The translations under genes were made by a program, and so were the position numbers. The notes below the pieces were generated by a model, which ran no database searches, was not told the DNA's origin, and saw nothing but the letters and a program-made list of their open reading frames with translations. This document shows, piece after piece, positions 8,619-17,740 of a stretch of DNA of 64,000 nt; position 1 is the first letter of the stretch; every line of letters starts with the position of its first letter. Source of the stretch: Acidiferrum sp963764675 (GTDB lineage: Bacteria > Acidobacteriota > Terriglobia > Acidiferrales > UBA7541); contig CAVXTQ010000005.1 of assembly GCA_963764675.1 (NCBI GenBank), forward strand, positions 558,001-622,000. Reading direction: 5' to 3'.

Positions 8619-11600
8619 CTAGAAGGAAAACTTCAGGGCTAACTGGATGGTCCGGGGATCTGCGGCCGAGGTAACCGCGCCGAAATTGCCAGCACCGTAG
8701 TTGGTGCTAATTCCACCGTTTTGCGTGTCCCCGATCCATTGCGTATGGTTCCACACGTTAAAAAACTCGGCGCGGAATTGGAGATTGGTGCGGCGTTCCT
8801 CCGAAAAAACGAAGTTTTTGAAGAAGGAAAGGTTCCAGTTGTCATGGCCGGGACCACTGACGTTGTTCGCAGGAGTGTTGCCCCAGGTGCCGGGCGCGGG
8901 ATTGGAGAACACCGAGGTGTCGAACCATTCGTTGACGGTGTGCGGATTGGACATGTGGCCGCTGATGTTTGGGCGATTTAAGGTCATCGGAATTACCGTC
9001 GCAACGTTTTGACCGGCGAGGCCGATGCTCAAGGGAGCTCCGGAAGTCGCGCTGACGATTCCCGAAATTTCCCAGCCGCCGAGCGCCGTTTTCAACCAAC
9101 GGGTCGAGCTGTGCTTCAAGAATGGGATTTCATAGACGAAATTCGTGAAGAAGTTATGACGGATGTCGAAAGCTGATGGCCCGTAATCGTATTTCCACCC
9201 GACGTAAGGATCGGAAACGGGATAAAGATCGCCACCACTGGCGAAAACGTTAAACGAGTCATAGGACTGCGAATAGGTGTAGCCGACCTGGTAGGTGAGG
9301 TCGCCGCTCAGGGTCGTTCCGCGGAAGGAAAGCTGAAGGGAATTGTAGCTTCCGTTGGCCTCGTTTTGTCCCATCAGAATGCTGCTATAACCGAGGTACG
9401 GCACGTTCGCGTTATAGGTTTGGGCGAGCGCGCTGCTGGTGACGAAGCCGGGCAGGAGGTTTTGCGGCGGCAATTCGAGCTGAGTGTAGAAGTTCTGGTG
9501 GCGGTTGCGGCTGCCGACGTAGGCGGCGGACAGGACGGATTTTCCGATGGCTTGCTGAATGCCAATGCTGAACTGAGTGCTTCTGGGCGCGGGATATTGC
9601 GTTTGATCCATTCCGGCAAGGCCGGTAACCGGGATGGGAGAGGCAAGCCCCTGGCCGGTCGCAATGCTGGTACTCGGATTGGAGAGCGAGACGTTGGGGA
9701 AACCCACGCCAGCGGTAAAGGGAACGTTGGAAGAAAGATTGTAGATGTCGTTGCCCTGAAGGCGTTCGTACATGATGCCGTAGCCACCGCGAAGTACCGT
9801 TTTGCCGGCGCCAGTCAAATCGTAAGCAAAGCCAATCCGCGGTCCGAAGTTCTTCCAGTTGGCGTTGACGCATCCCTGGGGTGTGCCACTGAGGCCGCAG
9901 ATTTTGACTCCATTCAAGATAGAACTGCTGGCCCGCCAGAATCGGGTTGGGGCTGGTGCCGAGTCCCGGGCTGGTAGGGAGCACGGTCTGGTAGCCAGGG
10001 CTCAGTTGGGCGGCGTCGGCAGGGTTGTACAAATTGGGATAGAAGTTGGACGTTTGCTTGTTGGCATCGTAGGTGTGGGGAATGCCGTCCCAACGGAGAC
10101 CAAGATTCAGGGTGAGGCGGCGATCGACGCGGTAGTTGTCCTGGAAGTAGAGCGCAAAGGAATTGTTGTTCCAGTGCTGTAGGGTTTGGACCGCCTGCTC
10201 TTGGTAGTTGGTCGCATAGCCGAGGAGAAAATCGGCGAAGTCGTTGCCGGTGTAAAAACCGGTGAAGAAGAAGCCGCCCTGAGTGGTGACACCGGAATCC
10301 TGGGCCTTAGCGTAAAACAGCCAACTACCGCCGATCTTTAGTTGGTGACGCCCCTTGGTCCAAGAAACGTCATCACGCGCCTGGTAGCTGTTGGCGAAGT
10401 TGTGCCACGGAAGGATGCCCGTGGTGTAGCCGGTACCGGTGCTGCCAAAGAGCGCTATCGAGGGAATACGATTGTCGTGATTGGGGCCACTAAAGAACCG
10501 GTGGAAGGTGAAGTCGGGCGGCGCGGAAACGAGGCCAATCGGCAAAAGATCGATGCGATTGCCGTTGTAGTTGAACGAAGCTTCGTTGAGCAGGCTCGGG
10601 CTGAAGATGTAGGTGGCGTGAACGACAGCGGCGTAAGAAGGGGCCAGGAAGGTGTTGCCGACCGTGGGGACGTTGTCGAAGGTGAATATGGTGGTGCCGT
10701 AATCCTGGGAGACCTGTTCGGCTACCAAATGGCCGAAGACGGTAAGTTTCTGGCTGACGTTTTCGTCGATGCGGACAATTTCTTCACGCAGGTTCGTGGG
10801 CAAGTTGTTGCCGCCAATAAAGCTATTGCCGTTGTTGGGCGCGGGGAAAATGCCGCCGTATTTGCCGCCCGCGGTCAACAACGCCTGAGCGTTCGCGTCC
10901 AGCAGGCTGGTGGGAATGGAGTTGTTGTTGAAAGCGACTTCCTTGGCCGGATCGGGAAAACCGTTGGTGCAGCCGCTGAGCGGCTGATTCGCGGACGCAA
11001 ACTGGGCTTGAATGGCGGCGGAAACCTGGCAGACAGCGGGCGCGTGGAACTGGTCAAGTGTGAGTCCCGCAGCGGAAAAATGTCCGCCGTAGGTGGAAGG
11101 CAACGGAACGGTTTGATTGAGAACTTGTCCCTGAATCAGGTTCCGCCACTCCATGTTGTAGAAGAAAAAGGTGCGCGTCTTTTTTGGGTTGTACCACCTG
11201 CCGAAGGTGACCGGGCCCCCTACGTTGAAGCCATACAGGTTGTAGCGCAATTCGGCGACGGGCTGCGGAGGAGCGTTGAAGAAGTTGCGAGCGTCGAGAG
11301 CATCGTTGCGAAAGAACTCCCACAGCGAGAAATGAAATGCCTTGGTGCCGGACTTCAACACGGAGCTGACCGTGCCGGCCGATGAAAGCCCGTAATCCGC
11401 GCTGTAATTCGAGGTGAGAGTTTGCATCTCGGCGATGGCGTCGATGGAGGGCATGATGCTCGAGCCAGCGCCGCCACGGTCGTCGTTCTCTCCTCCATCG
11501 AGGAGGTAAATGTTGTGAGACGTGCGGTTCCCGTTGAAAGAAACGTTTTGGTTGGCGCCAACGGGAGTCGGCGGTTGGAAACCAGGCATCAGACTGGCGG

Positions 11601-12141
11601 CGCCGGGCGTGAGGGCAGCGTAGGTGTAGATGCTGCGGCCGTTGGTGGAAAGCTCGGACATCTGGGTGCCGCTGATGAGGGAACTCTGTTCGCCGCTGTC
11701 GGCCTGGACCGAGACGGGGGTCGATTCGACGACGGCAGTGTCCGAATGAGCGCCTAGCAGCAATTGGAAGTCCACGCGGACGCGGTCATTGGTGTTGAGG
11801 ACCACGCCTTTGGATTCTGCGACTTTGAATCCGGAGGCTTCGGCTTTCAAATCGTAGGTGCCGATGGGCAAGCCGGGAGCAACGTACTGGCCGACACCGT
11901 TGGTAATCAGAGTGCGTGTGGCTCCCGTATTTACATTTGTGATGGTCAGATTTACGTTCGCGATCACACCGCCGCTCGGGTCTGTAACCGTTCCCACAAT
12001 CGTGGCCTCTTGAGCTAGCGCGAGCGCGGGCAAGCTCAAGAGCAGGGCCGCTGAGAGAAGCGTCCAGAGAAGCCATCCGTGTCTGGCAAGGAACGCGCCA
12101 GAAAGGAAAGAAGAAACGGACGAAGAAGAGAAAGAACGCAT
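8619..12141 (-). CDS. TonB-dependent-receptor-like outer membrane protein with Cna-B/carboxypeptidase-regulatory domain, frameshifted
   Basis: A signal peptide (hydrophobic LLSAALLLSLPALALAQ) leads into a carboxypeptidase-regulatory domain (VTDPSGGVIANVNLTI), a plug-like part with LLDGGENDD and a long beta-barrel ending in the aromatic sequence LALKFSF, typical of outer-membrane insertion. The frame changes near 9918-9920: upstream reads AGQQFYL, downstream NGVKICGLSG, and removing one base (CTTG to CTG) joins them. The joined protein would be about 1173 residues, the usual size for these acidobacterial receptors, which are thought to import large substrates such as glycans. The substrate is unknown. 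Unless the shift is a sequencing indel, the protein lacks its last third of the barrel. Confidence 0.8.
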
Positions 12142-12336
12142 GGCTTTTCTACCCCGACCCTGCTTCCGCGCGACCCAGGGTTAGAATCAATGCCCGGCGT
12201 CAACCCCGGCAAATCCTCGCGGGAAGCAATCAACCTCGTCGAATTAGACTCAGACGGGTTGAATTTCCACCACTATATACCAGACTCGCAGGCGCTCGGA
12301 AGGGATTGCAGGAGTGCGTACTGAATCGAGGCTGGT

Positions 12337-15087
12337 CTAGCGGAAGTTTTCGATGAGCATGATGTCGCGCTTGGGTATCTGGTGCTTTGCGTAGGCGAGG
12401 TAACGTCCATCCGGCGAGACCGCAATGCCGAAGTAAGCCTGCAGGCCTTTGAGAACGGGGCGGGCTTTTTTGTTCGCGAAATCGAAATAGCTCAGAGTGG
12501 AAATGTCGTCGGCGGGAAAGAAGTACACGCCATCGCGGGTGAGCGTCCAGTTGGCGACGAACGAGAGCGCAGGAATACCTTCGACGCGCGACTCGGTGCC
12601 GATCGGATTCAGAGAAGCCATCAGCAGAGTCGCGGGGGATTCGCCCGACGCGAAGTAGACGTAGCGGCCATCCAGCGATTCCTTGGGAAGGTAGCCGCGG
12701 GAAGACGATATAGCGGCAGGTTGGCCTCCTTGGGAGGGAACCCGGTAGATGCGGTTGCCCCCTTCGCCGCCGCTGACGAAGTAGATCCACTTTCCATCGT
12801 GCGACCAAGTGGGGACGGAAGCTTCTCCTGCGCCGACGTTCAGGTTTCTTGGCACACGTTCGGCCAGGTCAAGGACGGACACATCCGCGTGCAAAGAACC
12901 GTCCTTCATCGGACTGCGCGAATCGAAGGCGATTTTCTTGCCGTCCGGGGACCAATCAGGGCTGCCCGAACCCTGGCCAAGATGGGTGAGTTGCACGAGA
13001 TTGCCGCCGTTGGCGTCGCTCATCCAGATCTCCTGCGGACCGGTCCGGTTGGAGGCAAAGACGATGTGAGTGCCGTCCGGCGAATAATTCGGGCCAGACT
13101 GAGTGCGAGTGCTTGTAATTAACTCGACAGGGGCGTCCTGAAGTCGGGTGAGGTCAGCTCGCCAAATGGTGTCGTTGCCTCCGGACTCCATTGCGAACGC
13201 CAGGCGATCTCCCTTCGCGGAAATCGAGAGGGCCCCAAAGTCTTTGCCGAACGGAAGGTCGCGCACGGAGCCATCTGCAATCGTCAATTCACGGAGCTGG
13301 GCGTGATCGGCTCCGTTCTCAAATTGACAGAACAGCAGGCGTTTGTTGTCGCCGGTCCAAGCTAGTCCGTTGTCGTAACCCTTGAACTCTTTTAGGATTC
13401 GGCTACCCGATCCGTCCGATCTGACTATGGCAATCGCGAAATCCGACGATGCGGGATAGCAGTCGTAGGCCAGGTATCTGCCGTCGTGAGAAAAGACAGG
13501 CCCGGCTTCGTCCTGGCAGCGTTCGTTGTGCTCGATCTGTTTCGCTTCCAGAGTGTCAACGGAAAGAAGGTTCAGGGCCAGGTGCCCGCCGGAAAACGGA
13601 GCGTTGGCGAAGGCGATGAACTTGCCGTCCGGCGACCAGGCAATGGGTAAAGAGCGGCCAAATGACGCGTGCGTCGAATACAGCTTCTTTTCGGGACCGC
13701 CCTGCGACGGAACGAGAAAGATGCCGCCGTTGCCCTCTTTTGCGAGGCGGTGAAATGCCAGCTGCGATCCATCGGGCGACCACGCCGGAGCGAGCAATCC
13801 AGGCTTGATTTCCGTCACGCGCTGAAGCGTCTCGTCGCCGATCGTCTTTACATAAAGTGCGATATGCTCAGGACTCGGCACGGGGCCGGCCCACTCAAAG
13901 GCCAGCTGGGTGCCGTCCGGAGATAGAGCGTTATAGTTGACATATCCCAGCGCGGTGAGCTGAATGGGGTGGTAGTTGGGGGCTGGGGCCAGAGCGCCAG
14001 GTTTCCAGATTGCGTAAGCCACGCCCAACGCTGCCAGGCAGGCCGCTGCGGCCAAGATCACCCAAGGCATATGGCTACGTTTCTTTTCAACAACCGCGGA
14101 GCTTGCGGCGGTGGGCGCTCGTTCGCCGCTGGGCGGTAGCGTAATCGGCTCGGCTTGCTGTTGGTTCCTAAGCGCGTCGATTGCGGAGGATCGTCCGCTA
14201 TCCGTGTCGCGCTTGAGGCGCTGCAAGTCCGCGCGCAGCTCTGCCGCTCCCTGATAGCGGAGATCCCGGTCTTTTTCCAGCGCCTTGTTGATGATCCTTT
14301 CCATTTCCGCCGACAGATCGGGATTCAACCTCACCGGGGGCACGGGAGCCCGATTCAGGATCGCGTCGAAGATTGTGGCCGAGCTGTCGCCGCGGAAGGG
14401 CAACTGTGCTGTCGCCATTTCGTACAAGACCACGCCGAAGGAGAAAAGATCCGTGCGCGCATCCAACTCCTTCCCCCGGGCCTGCTCCGGCGACATATAC
14501 GCGACGGTTCCTAGCGTGCTGCCTGGGCTGGTGAGATGGTCTGGGTCTTCCGTGCCCAGGGTCTCGAGCGTCTCGCCCTGTCCGCTGATGGCTTTGCTTG
14601 AAGTGACCTTGGCGAGCCCGAAATCCAGGATTTTCGCGTGTTGTCTTTCGGTTACGAAGATGTTCGCGGGTTTAATGTCCCGGTGCACGATGCCTTTCGA
14701 ATGCGCCGCATCCAAGGCGTCGGCGATCTCGATGGCAATGGATACCATCCGATCGAGCTCCATTGGCCGGCCGCCGATTGTTCTCTTCAGCGTGCTGCCC
14801 TCAAGGTACTCCATGGCGATAAAGGCTCTGCCATCCTGTTCGCCAATATCGTGGATGGTGCAAATATTCGGGTGATTCAGAGCGGAAGCGGCCTTGGCCT
14901 CGCGCCGGAACCGCTCGAGGGACTGGCGGTCTTGCAGCGAGATATCGGCTAGAAATTTTAGGGCGACGAAGCGGTCGAGGCGGGTGTCCTCGGCTTTGTA
15001 CACGACTCCCATGCCGCCGCCGCCGAGTGGTTCAAGGATGCGATAGTGCGAGAAGGTTTGGCCGATAAGTGGCTGGGAATCTGCCAT
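12337..15087 (-). CDS. Ser/Thr protein kinase with extracytoplasmic TolB/WD40-type beta-propeller
   Basis: A PknB-type kinase domain (about 17-285) has the glycine loop LGGGGMGVVYKAE, catalytic HRDIKPANIF, DFGLAKV and SPEQARGKELDARTD. A membrane helix follows (MPWVILAAAACLAALGVAYA, about 345-365), then roughly 550 residues of propeller repeats with recurring SPDG/SHDG strands (WSPDGSQLAF, YSPDGTHIVF, WSHDGKWIYF, VSPDGRYLAYA). The propeller is likely periplasmic and may sense ligands or partner proteins. The ATG at 15087 (MADSQPLIGQ) is preferred because the paralogous kinase at 30.5 kb starts at the same point; ATG 15099 is possible. It ends with a free C-terminus MLIENFR. Confidence 0.85.
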   Translation of the reverse strand: MADSQPLIGQTFSHYRILEPLGGGGMGVVYKAEDTRLDRFVALKFLADISLQDRQSLERFRREAKAASALNHPNICTIHDIGEQDGRAFIAMEYLEGSTLKRTIGGRPMELDRMVSIAIEIADALDAAHSKGIVHRDIKPANIFVTERQHAKILDFGLAKVTSSKAISGQGETLETLGTEDPDHLTSPGSTLGTVAYMSPEQARGKELDARTDLFSFGVVLYEMATAQLPFRGDSSATIFDAILNRAPVPPVRLNPDLSAEMERIINKALEKDRDLRYQGAAELRADLQRLKRDTDSGRSSAIDALRNQQQAEPITLPPSGERAPTAASSAVVEKKRSHMPWVILAAAACLAALGVAYAIWKPGALAPAPNYHPIQLTALGYVNYNALSPDGTQLAFEWAGPVPSPEHIALYVKTIGDETLQRVTEIKPGLLAPAWSPDGSQLAFHRLAKEGNGGIFLVPSQGGPEKKLYSTHASFGRSLPIAWSPDGKFIAFANAPFSGGHLALNLLSVDTLEAKQIEHNERCQDEAGPVFSHDGRYLAYDCYPASSDFAIAIVRSDGSGSRILKEFKGYDNGLAWTGDNKRLLFCQFENGADHAQLRELTIADGSVRDLPFGKDFGALSISAKGDRLAFAMESGGNDTIWRADLTRLQDAPVELITSTRTQSGPNYSPDGTHIVFASNRTGPQEIWMSDANGGNLVQLTHLGQGSGSPDWSPDGKKIAFDSRSPMKDGSLHADVSVLDLAERVPRNLNVGAGEASVPTWSHDGKWIYFVSGGEGGNRIYRVPSQGGQPAAISSSRGYLPKESLDGRYVYFASGESPATLLMASLNPIGTESRVEGIPALSFVANWTLTRDGVYFFPADDISTLSYFDFANKKARPVLKGLQAYFGIAVSPDGRYLAYAKHQIPKRDIMLIENFR

Positions 15088-15238
15088 GTCGACGGTCATC
15101 TTAGGTTGCACCCTGAGGCAAGTCAACGAATCTGGCGGACTGCCGATCAAACGGGAATCGCGGAAGAAGGAAGTGGCCGCCGCGGCAGGCTGAGGTAGGA
15201 GCTCAGCACCGGAAGACTCGGAGAGCGGCGAAGATCTT

Positions 15239-16219
15239 TCAGTGGAAGTGATCGACGAGCATGATGTCACTGTTTACTTCGTCGAGTTGCGAGTAGATGA
15301 TCCAGCGACCGTCTGGCGATGCCGAGAGGCCTCTATTGAAATCCTTCTGGATTTCAAAGACGTTGCGGACCTGCTTGGTGGCAAAATCGAAATAGCAGAG
15401 GGAATGAGGCGAATCCGCGGGTACGAAATAGATACCGCCCGGAGTGACCGTCCAAAGACCGGAGTATTGCAGGGTCGGCAGCCCTTCCAATGAAGACTCT
15501 GTCCCAGGGTGTTCCAAAGAAACCTTCTTTAGCGGCGATTTAACAGCGCGCGTTGTGAAATACACGGTTTTTCCGTCGAACGATTCCTGGGGATTGGCAC
15601 TAGGCGATGCGGAGAGGGCGGTGGCGTTTCCGCCCGTGGCGGGACAGCGGTAGATTCTCTCTCCAGTCGTTTCGTTGGACGTAAAGTAAATCCATTTCCC
15701 ATCGTGCGACCAACTCGGCAGATAGATGTCCGGTTGATCGGTATTCAGCCTCCGCGGGACAAGTTCGGCGACGTCGACGACGTAAATCTCGCTGCGGCCG
15801 GAGCGACGCAAATCAAAAGCCAGCTTGGTGTTGTCGGGGGACCATCGAGGAGTCCCGGTCACGGCGTCAAACTTGGATACCTGGACCGCGTTGGCGCCAT
15901 CGGCGCCACTCACCCATACGTCCATAACACCCGCGCGTGAAGACTGAAAGGCAATATGTTTTCCGTCTGGTGAGTATTGAGCCGCTCCCTGGTCGCGGGT
16001 GGAAGAGATTAGTACTTCGGCGGGAGAGTTGGGATGCACCAAGTCCTTGCGCCAGATATTGACGTTATCTGACGAAATGGAGAATGCAAGCATTTCCCCT
16101 TTCGGGGAGATTGCTGGCCACGATCCATTTTGTCCAAAGGGCAGCCGGTGGAGCGCGCCGGTTGCGACCACGACTTCGTCCAGTTCGTCGCCGTTTGGGG
16201 CCCCCTGCGAAAGTAGGAG
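15239..16219 (-). pseudogene. Truncated propeller copy of the adjacent kinase
   Basis: About 325 codons align along their whole length with the last third of the neighbouring kinase-propeller: LPFGQNGSWPAISPKGEMLAF against LPFGKDFGALSISAKGDRLAF, YSPDGKHIAFQSSRAG against YSPDGTHIVFASNRTG, and MLVDHFH against MLIENFR at the end. Homology begins right after a TGA at 16220-16222 (LLLSQGAPNGDELDEV matches LLFCQFENGADHAQLREL). No kinase domain, membrane helix or credible start precedes it. A GTG at 16171 could give a 310-residue product without signal peptide. It looks like the remnant of a tandem duplicate whose 5' two thirds were deleted. Confidence 0.65.
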
Positions 16220-16409
16220 TCACACGAAATGGGACATGCCATTTGCCACAGTCTGAACGAAGACAAAGCCAATCACGTCGCGGGAATATTGGAACAGAAG
16301 CGTCCGCTCACCTGCCAAGCGGGAATGTGACGTTATGTTGTGTCTCTTCTGAAGGCTCGCCGTTGACGTTCAGGGCAAGTCCCACTTCTGAGTTCGCTTG
16401 TGGATGCAT
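16220..16409 (-). other. Short broken coding remnant, unrecognised
   Basis: From an ATG at 16409 a frame reads MHPQANSEVGLALNVNGEPS and stops at 16308; shifted by one base, the sequence continues AGERTLLFQYSRDVIGFVF and ends at the TGA 16220-16222. Joined, they would give a peptide of about 60 residues with strand-like character. I do not recognise it. It lies exactly where the missing 5' part of the truncated propeller gene should be, so it may be the end of another gene brought in by the deletion. Confidence 0.2.
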
Positions 16410-16459
16410 CCTAGGAGGGGCGGCTTCTCTCTCAGGAAAGCACCACGGACGATTTGGCG

Positions 16460-17662
16460 ATGGGCAAAGCAAGGGGCGGATTCCACTCGAAGGTGACTCG
16501 CAGGCGCTTCGGCGTCTTTTGCTTTGCGTGGTTTTGTTGCATGGGGCTTGGGGGCTTCAGGCCATCGCTCGCTATCGCGCAGGGTGCTCCTGTTCCGCAG
16601 GAGTCGAGTTCACGCGCGCGTTTGTTGACGGCGAAACAGGGCCGGGCGATTGTCTCAGCCGCGCGAGAGCATGAGCCAGCGTCGCGAGCGACGCAGGACT
16701 GCTCGCACCTCGTCCAGGAGATTTATGTTCGCGCGGGCTTCTCCTACCCTTACGCCAGCTCGTTCGATCTTTACGCGGGGAGCGAGAGCTTCGAGCGTGT
16801 CAAGAACCCGCAACCAGGCGATGTGATCGTTTGGCCCGGGCATGCGGGCATCGTCTTCGATCCAAAACAACACGTCTTTTACAGTTTGGTGAGCTCAGGT
16901 CTGGACGCCGAGGACTATGAGGCGCCGTATTGGAAGTCGCGAGGAAAGCCGCGCTTCTACCGGTACGTGGTCGGAAACCGGGCGAGAGTGATTACGGCTG
17001 GAGTTGCGGCGGGCGCGCGAACTGCGATCGGCGCTGAGCAGCATGACACCGCACGAGTTGTGGAAGACCGCTCGAATGCAGACACTTCAGCTGTCAAGCG
17101 TTCCGCGACGGAAGCTTCGGAGCGCTCGGCAGTCTTCGACCCAGCGCCGCGGGTAGCACCAGCCGCAGCGGCCGCCATTCCCCGCAGCATCTTGATTGGG
17201 GAGGGGCGCAAGCAGCCTACTCCGGAACAGGTCGCCGCAGGAATTTCGGAATTGAGCAGCGCCGCGGGAAGCGTGCTGCGCAGCAAAGATTCGGCGCGAG
17301 GCACCGAGCAGGTGGTCGTCTACAAGCAGCTGCAAGTGGCGAGTATCGAGATCAAACACGATCACGGCTGGGCGCTTGTGCAGGTGGAATCGAGAGTGTC
17401 GATTGCGGGAGGTGAAACAGAGTTGCAGTCGCGCAGCGAAGAAGTGCGCTGGGAGCTACGCCGCGGAAAGTCGGGCTGGGAAGCGGTGACGCCGGTTGCG
17501 CGGACGTTCGTGCCGCGCGACGTGGCGGTGCGCGAACTCTCAGCGCGGCTTGCAACGCTTACGCAAGCCGATCGCGGAGCGGAGAACTCGGAGGCCGTCC
17601 GGCACGAGGAAGCGCAGCTCGCCAAGATGCTTAGCGCGCTGCTGGAAGAAAGTGGCGAGTGA
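16460..17662 (+). CDS. Secreted NlpC/P60-type cysteine peptidase domain protein
   Basis: The 400-residue protein has a twin-arginine-like N-terminus (TRRRFGVFCFAWFCCMGLGG) serving as signal peptide, then an NlpC/P60-like domain (about 55-165). Cys81 in QDCSHLVQEIY and His128 in PGHAGIVFD, preceded by the typical PQPGDVIVWPG, are the likely catalytic pair. Such domains cleave peptidoglycan peptides or related amides. The remaining 230 residues form an Ala/Arg/Ser-rich linker and an unrecognised mixed alpha/beta domain. The ATG at 16460 is weakly supported by its surroundings, as no clear ribosome binding site is seen; a TTG two codons upstream is the alternative. Confidence 0.75.
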   Translation: MGKARGGFHSKVTRRRFGVFCFAWFCCMGLGGFRPSLAIAQGAPVPQESSSRARLLTAKQGRAIVSAAREHEPASRATQDCSHLVQEIYVRAGFSYPYASSFDLYAGSESFERVKNPQPGDVIVWPGHAGIVFDPKQHVFYSLVSSGLDAEDYEAPYWKSRGKPRFYRYVVGNRARVITAGVAAGARTAIGAEQHDTARVVEDRSNADTSAVKRSATEASERSAVFDPAPRVAPAAAAAIPRSILIGEGRKQPTPEQVAAGISELSSAAGSVLRSKDSARGTEQVVVYKQLQVASIEIKHDHGWALVQVESRVSIAGGETELQSRSEEVRWELRRGKSGWEAVTPVARTFVPRDVAVRELSARLATLTQADRGAENSEAVRHEEAQLAKMLSALLEESGE

Positions 17663-17698
17663 TGCCATACGCGCCTTTGTGCCATTGTCATCTACACC

Positions 17699-17718
17699 CC
17701 GCCCTCTGAAGAGGGCGG
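17699..17718. repeat. Small intergenic palindrome (8-bp stem, TGAA loop)
   Basis: CCGCCCTC and GAGGGCGG flank TGAA in the 78-base gap between converging genes. There is no T-run next to it, so it looks more like a dispersed palindromic repeat than a terminator. See the similar hairpins near 33.5, 45.4, 49.1, 49.2, 51.4 and 52.3 kb. Confidence 0.5.
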
Positions 17719-17740
17719 CTACAGCATAGGAAATCTTCTT

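Noticed and set aside
10342..11385. A 347-codon plus-strand frame inside the TonB receptor gene
   Set aside because: It is the antisense shadow of a high-GC gene. The minus-strand product has clear family features and this one has none.
16220..16222. A second in-frame TGA considered as selenocysteine (between AGERTLLFQY... and LLLSQGAP...)
   Set aside because: Homology to the kinase propeller starts only after it, the sequence before it belongs to no recognised domain, and no redox motif surrounds it. It is a normal stop before a remnant.
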